A DNA stretch of 64,000 bases. Source: RYN-230 sp963844695 (GTDB lineage Bacteria > Actinomycetota > Actinomycetes > Streptosporangiales > Streptosporangiaceae). Both the position numbers and the translations under genes were made by a program. The notes beneath the pieces were generated by a model, which saw only the letters and a program-made list of their open reading frames with translations, was not told where the DNA came from and did no database searches. Shown here one piece after another: positions 32,561 through 41,358 of this stretch. Location: positions 124,001-188,000 of the forward strand of contig CAWJPL010000039.1 of assembly GCA_963844695.1 (NCBI GenBank), written 5' to 3'. Each line of letters opens with the position of its first letter. The stretch's first letter is position 1.

Positions 32561-33111
32561 CCGGCCGCCGCCGGCCCGGTGAGTTTGGGAATGGCGTCGA
32601 GCACCTGGTCGTGCCAGCGGATCTCCGCGTCCAGGCGGTCGATGGCGTGCTGCAGGATCAGGCCGTCCGCCACCGTCTGCTCGGCCCAGGTCCGCTCCCG
32701 CTCGTGCCGGAAGAACTGGAGCTGGGCGGTCAGCGCCCGGTGCCGGTCCTCGACCATCCCGCGCAGCTCCTCCTCGGGCAGGTCGCCGCTCATCGCCACG
32801 GCCAGGTCCACCGGGTCCGGGCGCAGGCCGACCTGGCGGAAGGCCTCGGCGCGCAGGGCCAGCAGTTCCCGGCGCCCCTCGCCGGTGATGGCGTAGACGG
32901 TCCTGGCCGGCAGGTTCCCCACCTGCTCGGTGCGCACCGCCTCGATCAGCCCCTCGGCCGCCATCCGGTGCAGGGCGCCGTACAGCGAGCCGGGGCGCAC
33001 GTCCGACCACAGCTCGGCCCGGTCCACCCGGGCGCCGCGCCGGATCTGATGCCCGTACATAGGCCCGTGCCGGGCTAGCGCGCCGAGCACGAACAGCCGG
33101 GTTGGATTCAT
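32557..33111 (-). CDS. PadR-family transcriptional regulator
   Basis: The 184-residue repressor-type protein has the PadR winged-helix domain at the N-terminus: RLFVLGALARHGPMYGHQIRR, with PGSLYGALHRMAAEGLIEAV as recognition helix and wing. A C-terminal helical dimerisation domain resembles Vir_act_alpha_C. The ATG at 33111 was chosen; TTG at 33123 adds four residues. The likely operator overlaps the start codon, and def follows with a four-base overlap, so both genes are probably autorepressed. Confidence 0.88.
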   Translation of the reverse strand: MNPTRLFVLGALARHGPMYGHQIRRGARVDRAELWSDVRPGSLYGALHRMAAEGLIEAVRTEQVGNLPARTVYAITGEGRRELLALRAEAFRQVGLRPDPVDLAVAMSGDLPEEELRGMVEDRHRALTAQLQFFRHERERTWAEQTVADGLILQHAIDRLDAEIRWHDQVLDAIPKLTGPAAAG

Positions 33112-33127
33112 GTGACTAGTCAAACAT
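33110..33127. promoter_or_regulatory. Candidate PadR operator
   Basis: ATGT (33110-33113) and ACAT (33124-33127) flank GACTAGTCAA, which contains the perfect palindrome TGACTAGTCA (33112-33121). PadR proteins often bind ATGT/ACAT inverted half-sites. The site covers the padR start codon, which suits autorepression. Confidence 0.45.
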
Positions 33128-33201
33128 GAGTACTTAAGGATGACAAGGCGAGCCAGGATCCTGACGCCGGTGATCAGTCAGAGCACGCTGGGAGAGCCCG
33201 G

Positions 33202-34134
33202 TCAGCTCTCCTCATGCAGGATGGCCAGCGCGTGCGCGAGGTCCGGGGAGTACTCGCTGGTGAACTCGACCCGGCGGCCGTCCGCTGGGTGCGCGAAGCC
33301 GAGCCGGACCGCGTGCAGCCACTGCCGGGTGAGCCCCAGGTGGGCGGCGAGCACCAGGTCGGCCCCGTACAGCCGGTCACCGGCACAGGGATGCCGCAGC
33401 GCCGCCATGTGCACCCGGATCTGGTGGGTCCGCCCGGTCTCCAGGATGATCTCTTCCAGGCTGGCCGCACGGAAGGCTTCCACCGTGTCGTAGTGGGTCA
33501 CGCTCGGGCGCCCGCCCGCGACCACCGCGAACCGGCCGTCCCCGGACGGGTGCCGCCCGAGCGGCGCGTCGATGGTGCCGCGCAGCGGGTCTGGATGGCC
33601 CTGCACCAGCGCGTGGTAGCGCTTGTCCACCTCGCGGTCGCGGAACGCCTGCTTGAGCACGCTGTAGGCGCGCTCGCTCTTGGCTACCACCATGAGCCCG
33701 GAGGTGTTCGCGTCCAGGCGGTGCACGATGCCCTGGCGCTCGGCCGCGCCGCTGGTGGCGAGAATCTGCCCGGCCCCCAGCAGTCCTTCGAGCACGGTCG
33801 GCCCGGTCCAGCCCGGGGTGGGATGGGCGGCCACCCCCGGTGGCTTGTCCACCACCACGATGTCGGCGTCCTCGTAGACCACGTCCAGGCCGGGCACGGT
33901 GCGTGGCACCGGCGCGGTGGACACCGGGGCGGGCAGCGTGACGTCCAGCCACTCCCCCGCCGGCACCCGGTCCGACTTGGCCGCGGTGCGGCCCCCGATC
34001 AGTACCTGGCCGTCGGAGATCAGTTCCGCCGCGCTCGTCCGGGACAGCCCGAACATGCGGGCCAGCGCGGCGTCGACCCGCTCACCGTCCAGCCCGTCGG
34101 GCACTGGCACCCGGCGCTGGCCCGGGCCGGTCAC
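33202..34134 (-). CDS. RluD-family 23S rRNA pseudouridine synthase
   Basis: The 310-residue enzyme isomerises uridines in large-subunit rRNA. An N-terminal S4-like RNA-binding domain (RVDAALARMFGLSRTSAAELI) precedes the catalytic domain. The catalytic Asp is in GIVHRLDANTSGLMVVAKS (the HRLDxxTSG motif), followed by the C-terminal TGRTHQIRVHMA. The GTG at 34134 overlaps the lspA stop by four bases, the usual lspA-rluD pairing. Confidence 0.93.
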   Translation of the reverse strand: MTGPGQRRVPVPDGLDGERVDAALARMFGLSRTSAAELISDGQVLIGGRTAAKSDRVPAGEWLDVTLPAPVSTAPVPRTVPGLDVVYEDADIVVVDKPPGVAAHPTPGWTGPTVLEGLLGAGQILATSGAAERQGIVHRLDANTSGLMVVAKSERAYSVLKQAFRDREVDKRYHALVQGHPDPLRGTIDAPLGRHPSGDGRFAVVAGGRPSVTHYDTVEAFRAASLEEIILETGRTHQIRVHMAALRHPCAGDRLYGADLVLAAHLGLTRQWLHAVRLGFAHPADGRRVEFTSEYSPDLAHALAILHEES

Positions 34135-34895
34135 GGCGGGCCGTCGCCGGACGGGCGGGGCGAGGCCGGCCGGTCAGGCCCGGGCGCGGCGGCGTCCTGG
34201 GCCGCGCTCCGCGAGCCAGGCAGCGCCTCGCCGACTGCGGCTCCGGTCCCGTGACCGGCAGCTTCGCCAGCCGCGGCGGCGCTGTCCGGCAGGCCGGCCG
34301 GGTTGCGGCGGCCGTCAAGGGAGATCCCGCGGGCGGCCAGCAGCACGGCCAGCACGCCTCCGCACACGATGGAGGAGTCGGCCACGTTGAACACCGGCCA
34401 GTGCGGCAGCTGGATCCAGTCCACCACGTCACCGCGCAGGAAGCCTGGCGACCGGAAGAGCCGGTCCCCGAGGTTCCCGGTCGCCCCGCCGAGCAGCAGC
34501 CCGAGCGTGATCGCCCAGGGAATGCTGCGCAGCCGCCGGGCGGTGCGCAAGATGGCCACGATGACGCCGAGGGCGATCAGGGTGAAGACGACGGTCACCG
34601 AGGTACCGATGCTGAACGCGGCGCCGCTGTTACGCAGCTCGCGCAGGGTCAGCAGGCCGCCGAGCAGCCGGAGCGGGGCGCGATCCGACAAGGTCGCGAC
34701 CACGATGGTCTTGGAAACCAGATCCGCAACGAAAACCGTCACGGCGATGATGAACAGCAGCCGGACCCGGCGCGGCCGGGGCGCCGGACCGGGGCCGACC
34801 GTGGTCCCGTGATCCGGGTCAGTCCCGTGATCCGGGTCGCGGGCAGTCCCGGCCCCGTTCAGCGCCGTTCCTCGCGTTGCTTGCAGGCCACGCAC
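34131..34895 (-). CDS. lspA: Lipoprotein signal peptidase (signal peptidase II)
   Basis: LspA cleaves signal peptides from diacylated prolipoproteins made by Lgt. Four membrane segments and both catalytic Asp motifs, GNLGDRLFR and NVADSSIVCGG, are visible. The protein (254 residues) is longer than typical because of a polar N-terminus and an Ala/Pro/Gly-rich C-terminal tail of about 65 residues. The GTG at 34895 lies inside the end of the traR-like gene (37-base overlap). No other ATG or GTG occurs before the first helix. Confidence 0.93.
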   Translation of the reverse strand: MRGLQATRGTALNGAGTARDPDHGTDPDHGTTVGPGPAPRPRRVRLLFIIAVTVFVADLVSKTIVVATLSDRAPLRLLGGLLTLRELRNSGAAFSIGTSVTVVFTLIALGVIVAILRTARRLRSIPWAITLGLLLGGATGNLGDRLFRSPGFLRGDVVDWIQLPHWPVFNVADSSIVCGGVLAVLLAARGISLDGRRNPAGLPDSAAAAGEAAGHGTGAAVGEALPGSRSAAQDAAAPGPDRPASPRPSGDGPP

Positions 34896-35278
34896 AGGGT
34901 GGCCCGGGGGAACGCCTGCAGGCGGGCCTTCCCGATCGGCTCGTCGCAGGACTCGCAGACGCCGTAGCTACCGCCCTCGATCTTGGCCAGTACCCGCTCG
35001 GTCTGGGCCAGCAGCTCGCGGGCGTTCTCGGTCAGGGCGAGCTCGTGCTCGCGCTGGAAGGTCTTGGCCCCGGCGTCGGCGGAGTCGTCCCCCGCGTCAC
35101 CGACCGCGTCACCGAGCCGGGCCGCGATCTGCGACTCCGCGCTGGAGATGTCCTCGCGCAGCCCGTTCGCCTCGGCTTCGAGCTCCTGGCGGACCTCCGC
35201 CAGCTCCTGCTCGGTCCAGCGCTTCTCCCCGGGCCGGACGGGTAGAGTCGCGGCGCCTGAACGCGCGGTTGTGGTCAT
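34859..35278 (-). CDS. TraR/DksA-type C4 zinc-finger protein
   Basis: The 139-residue protein has a long acidic helix region and a C-terminal C4 zinc finger: CESC, then CVACKQREERR 17 residues later. The spacing is characteristic of TraR/DksA proteins, which bind RNA polymerase through its secondary channel. Its role in actinobacteria is not settled. The ATG at 35278 has a GGGGG-type ribosome-binding site. It is the first gene of the run traR-lspA-rluD. Confidence 0.88.
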   Translation of the reverse strand: MTTTARSGAATLPVRPGEKRWTEQELAEVRQELEAEANGLREDISSAESQIAARLGDAVGDAGDDSADAGAKTFQREHELALTENARELLAQTERVLAKIEGGSYGVCESCDEPIGKARLQAFPRATLCVACKQREERR

Positions 35279-35633
35279 CTCGGCCCCCTTTTGCACAACT
35301 TGTCCACTATGCCAGCTGCCACCAATCGATCTTGAACTGTGGAGCAGTCACCGGAGGATAGATCGGGCCGCTCGGCACTGCAAACACATCTGGGCCCGGC
35401 GATAATCCGCAGCTCCGGTGGCTCGCGTCAGCTGCCGGGTCCGGTCAGCACGCCGCTCGCGGCCGAGCCCGTCCCCGGGACCGCCGCCGGCTGCCCGCCG
35501 GCTGGTCACGCCCGGCTGGCCACGTCCCGGCGGCGCAGCCGTGGTGGCCGGCCACGGCAGCCAGCATGGCCGCGCCAGCAATGTCCCCTGATACTAGGGA
35601 ACAGAAACCCCGCCTCCCGGATGGAGACCACCG
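35279..35633. other. 355-base divergent region
   Basis: This spacer lies between the traR-like gene and the amine oxidase gene, which point away from each other. TAGTGG/CATAGT-like hexamers occur near 35310 on the minus strand as a possible -10 for traR-lspA-rluD, without a clear -35. No ORF or strong hairpin is defensible. Confidence 0.35.
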
Positions 35634-37575
35634 ATGGCCCAGGCCACCGCCGGCTCACCGCGCACCTCGGTCCGCCACCCGCTCGCGCCGCTCACGCCCG
35701 GCGAGGCCGGCCTGGCCAGCCGGCTCGCACTCGCGGCCGCGGGTCCCGGCAGCCGGCTCGTGTACTGCGCACTGGCCGAGCCCGCCAAGCGCGCCGTCCT
35801 GGCCTGGGACGGCCGCCCGCTGCCCCGGGAGGCGCGCTGTGTCCTGTACCAGCGGCCCGCCGGGCAGACCTGGGTCGTCACCGTCTCGCTGGACGACGCC
35901 GCGGTGACCAGGACCGTCCTGGTCCCCGGCGTCCAGCCGCCGCTCATGGCCGAGGAATGGATGGCGAACGGCGACCAGATCAAGGCCGACCCGGGTTTCC
36001 GGGCCGCGCTCGGCCGGCGCGGCATCACCGATCTGTCGATGATCCAGGTGGACCCCTGGCCGGCCAGCAACTTCGGGCTGGAAGTCGACGCCTCCGGACG
36101 GCGCCTCGCGCGCGGGGTGGCCTACCTGCTCGACGGCCCGGGCAGCAACCCGTACGCCCGGCCGATCGAGAACCTGGTGGCCTTGCTGGACCGCGACACC
36201 GGAGAGGTGCTGGAGATCCAGGACGGTGAGGTGGTGCCCATCCCCGGGGACGCCGGCCGGTACGACGCGGCCAGCGTGGCGGAACCCCGCCCGCTGGCGG
36301 CCCTGCACGTCGTGCAGCCCGACGGTCCGGGTTTCGCCGTGGACGACGGGTTCCTGACCTGGGGACCCTGGCAGATGCGGGTCTCCCTGCACCCGATCGA
36401 GGGACTCGTCCTGCACCAGATCGGCTATCTCGACCACGGGCGGCTGCGGCCCATCATCTACCGGGCCAGCCTGTCCGAGATGGTCGTGCCGTACGGGTCC
36501 ACCGCGATGAATCACTGGTGGAAGAACGCCTTCGACGCCGGTGACGTGGGCCTGGGCAAGATGGCCAACCCGCTCGAACTCGGCTGCGAGTGCCTGGGCG
36601 AGATCGTCTACCTGGACGCGGTGGCGGTAGACGAGGACGGCGCGGCCAGCGACCTGCCCCAGGCGATCTGCCTGCACGAAGAGGACTACGGGGTGCTCTG
36701 GATGCACCGGGACGCGGCGAACCAGGCCGCGGAGACGCGCCGCTCCCGGCGGATGGTGGTGTCGTCGATCGCCACGGTCGGCAACTATGAGTACGGCTTC
36801 TTCTGGTACTTCTACCTGGACGGCACGATCCAGGCCGAGGTGAAGCTCACCGGGATCATCCAGACCCAGGCGGTCCGGCCGGGGACCCGGGTCAGCTACG
36901 CCAACCCGGTGACCCCGGAACTGGCCGGCCCGCATCACCAGCACCTGTTCAGCTTCCGCCTGGACATGTGCCTGGACGGGCTGGCCAACTCCGTCTACGA
37001 GGTGGACGCGGTACCCGGTCCCGGCCGGCCCGGCCAACCCGTACGGGAACGCGTTCACCGTCCAGGAGACCCTGCTGGAGACCGAGTCCGCCGCCCAGCG
37101 GATGGCCGCGCCGGAGCGCAGCCGGTCCTGGAAGATCGTCAACCACGAGGCCCGGAACGCCTGCGGCGAGCCCGTCGGGTACACCCTGGTGCCCACGCAC
37201 GCCAGCGCGCCACTGCTGGCCCAGCCGACCGCGGCGATCACGTCCCGGGCCGCGTTCGCCACCCGGCACCTGTGGGTCACCCCGGCCCGCGACGACGAAA
37301 CGCGAGCGGCCGGGGAGTTCCCGAATCAGCATCCGGGCGGCGCCGGGCTGCCCGCCTGGACCGCCGCCGACCGCCCGGTCACCGACACCAGCATCGCGCT
37401 GTGGCACACGGTCGGGGTGACTCATTTCTGCCGGCCGGAGGACTTCCCGGTGATGCCGGTGGAGTACGCCGGGTTCACCCTGCGCCCGGCGGGCTTCTTC
37501 GACCGCAACCCGGCCCTCGACCTGGCCCCGCCCGCCGCCGGTCCCGGCCACTGCACCCCTGACCCCGCTCAGTAG
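35634..37575 (+). pseudogene. Copper amine oxidase with apparent single-base frameshift
   Basis: This is a primary-amine oxidase that would convert amines to aldehydes with a topaquinone cofactor. Frame 1 from ATG 35634 carries the catalytic-base region (KNAFDAGDVGLG), the cofactor Tyr in TVGNYEYGFFWYF and the first two copper His residues in HHQHLFSF. After YEVDAVP (near 37018) the family sequence jumps to the next frame: PAGPANPYGNAFTVQET, the third copper His in VTHFCRPEDFPVMP, and GFFDRNPALD, to the TAG at 37575. One extra G in GTACCCGGTCCC explains it. The unshifted frame stays open to 37562 by chance, so a misleading 642-residue protein can be called. Either it is a true lesion or a sequence error. 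Confidence 0.8.
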
Positions 37576-37649
37576 GCATCCCCCGCGCCGGGCCCGGGGC
37601 GGGAAAATGGCGTCGGCCGGGGTAGGCGGATCGGCTATCGTGGTAGCGG

Positions 37650-37975
37650 CAAAGGCGTTGATGGGGACAGCTGCCGCAGTAGGCAGCCAGGAGCGACCCG
37701 GGGATGGTGCGAGCCCGGGGGCAGGCCAGCGGACCAGATCACCCCAGAGCCGCCGGAAGAACAGCCCCAGGCCAGGCGCGGCAGTCAGCGCGCAGTGTGG
37801 CCCGCGAGCCCAGTAGAACCGGCCGCAAGACATGAATGAGTGGGTCGCGCTCCGCCCCGCCGGGGACGCGGCCAAGGAGGGTGGTACCGCGGGGCCGCCG
37901 CCGGCGTGCCTCGTCCCTCCAGCGAAGCCGCGCTAACGGGCCGACGTCCGGCCCGCGAGCGCCCCGCAGGAGGAC
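37650..37975 (+). promoter_or_regulatory. T-box riboswitch, translational type, controlling ileS
   Basis: The conserved T-box AAGGAGGGTGGTACCGCG is at 37874-37891. Its partner CGTCCCT lies at 37912-37918. The same pyrimidine stretch GTCCCTCC (37913-37920) can alternatively pair with the ileS ribosome-binding site GGAGGAC (37969-37975). Binding of uncharged tRNA to the T-box would therefore free the ribosome-binding site, giving translational control. The stem I start resembles GCGTTGATGGGGAC near 37655. ATC at 37738-37740 is a plausible isoleucine specifier but was not folded. No intrinsic terminator is seen. Confidence 0.85.
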
Positions 37976-37983
37976 CACCAGTC

Positions 37984-40900
37984 ATGGCGCCCACAGACGA
38001 GGCGAACACAGCCGGCGCGCACCCCGGTGACGCGCACCCCGGTGACACCGCGCAGGCAGGCAGCCAGCGCTACTTCCCTGACCTGCCGCCCGCCATCGAC
38101 CTGCCCGCCATGGAACATGACGTGCTGGCCCGCTGGCAGGACGGGAAGTTCTTCGAGCGCTCGCTGGACGACACCGCGGGGCGCCCGCTCTGGACCTTCT
38201 ACGAGGGCCCGCCGACCACCAACGGCATGCCCGGGGTGCATCACATCGAGGCGCGGGTGTTCAAGGACGTGTTCCCGCGCTTCAAGACCATGCAGGGATT
38301 CCACGTGCCGCGCCAGGGCGGCTGGGACTGCCACGGGCTGCCGGTCGAGGTGGCCGTGGAACGAGAACTCGGACTGTCCGGCAAGAAGGCGATCGAGAGC
38401 TACGGGATCGCGGAGTTCAACGCCCGGTGCCGCGAGTCGGCCCAGCGGCACGTGGACGCGTTCGAGGAACTGACCGTCCGGCTGGGCTACTGGGTGGACC
38501 TGAAGCACGCGTACCGGACGATGGACACCAGCTACATCGAGTCGGTGTGGTGGTCGCTCAAGGAGATCTTCACCAAGGGCCTGCTGGTCAAGGACTTCCG
38601 GATCAGCCCGTACTGCCCGCGCTGCGAGACCCCGCTGTCGGACCACGAGATGGGCCAGCCGGACGTGTACCGGCTGGTGTCCGACCCCGGGGTCACCGTG
38701 CGGTTCCCGCTGCGCACCCTGCCGGACGGGGCGAACCCGCTGCTGAACGGGGCCGACCTGCTGGTGTGGACCACCACACCCTGGACGCTGGTCTCCAACA
38801 CGGCGGTGGCGGTCCATCCGGACGAGAGCTACGCGATCGCCCGCAAGCCGGGTGACGGCGACACCGTGGTGGTGGCCGAGAAACTGGTCCCCAAGGTCCT
38901 CGGCGAAGGCTGGCACGTGGTGGCCACGGTCCCCGGCGCGTCCCTCGTGGGGGCCACGTACCGGCCGCCTTTCACCCTGGTCGAGGTGGTCGGCGCGCAC
39001 CGGGTCGTACCCGGCGGCTTCGTCACCACCGAGGACGGCACCGGCCTGGTCCACCTGGCGCCGGCCTTCGGCGCCGACGACATGGAGACCGGCCGGGCCC
39101 ACGGCCTGCCGGTGGTGAACCCGGTCCGGCCGGACGGCCGGTTCGAGGAATGGATCCCGCTGATCGGCGGGATGTTCTTCAAGGACGCGGACGAGCCGCT
39201 GGTCCGCGACCTGACCGAGCGCGGCGTGCTGTTCCGGGTCGAACCGTACGAGCACAGCTACCCGCACTGCTGGCGGTGCCACACGCCGCTGCTGTACTAC
39301 GCGCTGCCGTCCTGGTACATCCGCACGACCCAGATCAAGGACCAGATGCTCGCCGAGAACGAGCGCACCAACTGGCAGCCGCCGACTATCAAAGAGGGCC
39401 GGTACGGCGAGTGGCTGCGCAACAACGTGGACTGGGCGCTCTCCCGGACCCGGTACTGGGGTACCCCGCTGCCGATCTGGGAGTGCGGCGAGGAACACCT
39501 GACCTGCGCCGGGTCGCTCGCCGAGCTCAGCGAGCTGGCCGGGCGGGACCTGTCCGAGCTGGACCCGCACCGCCCGTACGTGGACCAGGTGACGCTGGCC
39601 TGCCCCGAATGCGGCGGGGAGGCCCGGCGGGTGCCAGAGGTGATCGACGCCTGGTACGACTCCGGGTCGATGCCGTTCGCCCGGCTCGGCGCTCCCTGGC
39701 AGAACCTCGAGCAGTTCCAGCACACCTACCCGGCGCAGTTCATCTGTGAGGCCATCGACCAGACCCGCGGCTGGTTCTACTCGCTGATGGCGGTCGGCAC
39801 CCTGGTGTTCGGCCGGTCTTCCTACCAGAACGTGGTCTGCCTCGGCCTGGTGGTGGACGAGGACGGCCGGAAGATGAGCAAGCACCTGGGCAACGTGATC
39901 GAGCCCATGCCGCTGATGGAGGCGCACGGCGCAGACGCGATCCGCTGGTTCTTCGCCGCCTCGGGCTCACCCTGGTCCACCCGGCGGATCGGGGCCGGCA
40001 CGCTCGACGAGATCGTCCGCAAGGTGCTGCTCACCTACTGGAACACGGTCTCGTTCCTCGTGCTGTACGCCAACGCGGCCGCCGCCCAGGGCCGGGCGTG
40101 GAGCCCGGAGCGGGCGGCTGACGCGCCGCCCGCCCGCGACCGTCCGCTGCTGGACCGCTGGCTGCTCAGCGAGCTGCACGCCACCACGCGGGAAGTCACC
40201 TCGAGCCTGGAGGGCTTCGACACCGCGGCCGCGGGACGGCGCCTGGCCGCGTTCATCGACGACCTGTCGAACTGGTACGTGCGCCGGTCGCGGCGGCGGT
40301 TCTGGGAAGGGCCGGACACCCACGACGGGACGTCGGCGTTCGCCACCTTGTATGAGTGCCTGCACGTGCTGACCCGGCTGATGGCGCCGATCACCCCGTT
40401 CCTGGCCGATCACGTGTGGTCCGTGCTGCGCGGCCCCGGCGACCCGGATTCGGTGCATCTGGCCAGCTGGCCAGCCGCGGACGAGACGCTCGTCGACTCC
40501 CGGCTGTCCACGCAGATGGCGCTGACCAGGCGGCTGGTCGAACTGGGCCGGTCGGCCCGCGCGGCCGCCTCCGTCCCGGTCCGCCAGCCACTGCCCCGGG
40601 CCGTGGTGAGCGCGGCCGGGTTCGCGGAGCTGGCTCCCGAGCTGCGCGCCCAGGTCAGCCACGAGCTGAACGTCCGGGCCCTGGAGCCGATGGCCGCGGT
40701 CGGGGAAGACCTGGTCGACTACCTGGTGAAGCCGAACTTCCGTACTCTGGGCCGCCGGTTCGGGAAGGGGACCCAGGCGGTCGCGGCGGCGATCACCGCG
40801 GCCGACCCGGCCACGCTCGCCGCCGAACTAAGGTCGGCGGGCAAGGTGCCGGTCGAGGTAGACGGGGCCGCGGTGGCCCTCGGGCCCGACGACGTGATCG

Positions 40901-41259
40901 TGACCCAGACGCCCCGGACCGGCTGGACGGTCGCGGCCGAGGGCGGCGAGACCGTCGGCATCGAGGTGGACATCACCCCGGAACTGCGCCGCGAGGGCCT
41001 GGCCCGTGAGGTCATCAGGCTGATCCAGGACGCCCGCAAGTCCGACGGGCTGCACGTGAGCGACCGGATCACGGTGCACTGGGAAGCGGCCGGGCCGGAA
41101 TTGCCCGCTGCCCTGACCGAGCATGGGCAGCTGATCGCGGGCGAGGTGCTGGCCGACGAGTTCGGCCCGGCCGCCCCCGCGGACACGGACCCGGCCGGGG
41201 GCGCACACCAGCACACCGAGCCGGATCTGGGCCTGACCTTCTGGCTGGCGCGGGCCTGA
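37984..41259 (+). CDS. ileS: Isoleucyl-tRNA synthetase
   Basis: The 1091-residue class Ia synthetase charges tRNA-Ile. The HIGH motif is the variant GVHH in TTNGMPGVHHIEARVFKD, and KMSKH occurs in DEDGRKMSKHLGNVIEP. The editing domain (CP1) includes TTTPWTLVSNTAVAVHPD and the conserved Asp region AFGADDMETGR. Anticodon-binding and C-terminal domains follow. The GVHH form is typical of the actinobacterial/eukaryote-like type rather than the E. coli type. ATG 37984 was chosen because GGAGG lies at 37969-37973; the frame extension upstream is the T-box leader. Confidence 0.96.
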   Translation: MAPTDEANTAGAHPGDAHPGDTAQAGSQRYFPDLPPAIDLPAMEHDVLARWQDGKFFERSLDDTAGRPLWTFYEGPPTTNGMPGVHHIEARVFKDVFPRFKTMQGFHVPRQGGWDCHGLPVEVAVERELGLSGKKAIESYGIAEFNARCRESAQRHVDAFEELTVRLGYWVDLKHAYRTMDTSYIESVWWSLKEIFTKGLLVKDFRISPYCPRCETPLSDHEMGQPDVYRLVSDPGVTVRFPLRTLPDGANPLLNGADLLVWTTTPWTLVSNTAVAVHPDESYAIARKPGDGDTVVVAEKLVPKVLGEGWHVVATVPGASLVGATYRPPFTLVEVVGAHRVVPGGFVTTEDGTGLVHLAPAFGADDMETGRAHGLPVVNPVRPDGRFEEWIPLIGGMFFKDADEPLVRDLTERGVLFRVEPYEHSYPHCWRCHTPLLYYALPSWYIRTTQIKDQMLAENERTNWQPPTIKEGRYGEWLRNNVDWALSRTRYWGTPLPIWECGEEHLTCAGSLAELSELAGRDLSELDPHRPYVDQVTLACPECGGEARRVPEVIDAWYDSGSMPFARLGAPWQNLEQFQHTYPAQFICEAIDQTRGWFYSLMAVGTLVFGRSSYQNVVCLGLVVDEDGRKMSKHLGNVIEPMPLMEAHGADAIRWFFAASGSPWSTRRIGAGTLDEIVRKVLLTYWNTVSFLVLYANAAAAQGRAWSPERAADAPPARDRPLLDRWLLSELHATTREVTSSLEGFDTAAAGRRLAAFIDDLSNWYVRRSRRRFWEGPDTHDGTSAFATLYECLHVLTRLMAPITPFLADHVWSVLRGPGDPDSVHLASWPAADETLVDSRLSTQMALTRRLVELGRSARAAASVPVRQPLPRAVVSAAGFAELAPELRAQVSHELNVRALEPMAAVGEDLVDYLVKPNFRTLGRRFGKGTQAVAAAITAADPATLAAELRSAGKVPVEVDGAAVALGPDDVIVTQTPRTGWTVAAEGGETVGIEVDITPELRREGLAREVIRLIQDARKSDGLHVSDRITVHWEAAGPELPAALTEHGQLIAGEVLADEFGPAAPADTDPAGGAHQHTEPDLGLTFWLARA

Positions 41260-41262
41260 CCA

Positions 41263-41285
41263 CCGGCGGGCGGCTCTCCCGCCGG
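41263..41285. terminator. Hairpin after ileS
   Basis: CCGGCGGG (41263-41270) and CCCGCCGG (41278-41285) form an 8-bp stem with a 7-base loop, starting 4 bases after the ileS stop, in a 99-base convergent gap. Confidence 0.6.
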
Positions 41286-41358
41286 ACCGGCGGGGGCCGC
41301 CCGCCCGGGAAGCTGCCCGCTCCCGGACGTCGGCGGCCCGGGAGCCGGCCGCGCCAGG

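Noticed and set aside
37933..39927. 664-codon minus-strand frame opposite ileS
   Set aside because: Low-complexity antisense reading of ileS without any recognisable motif.
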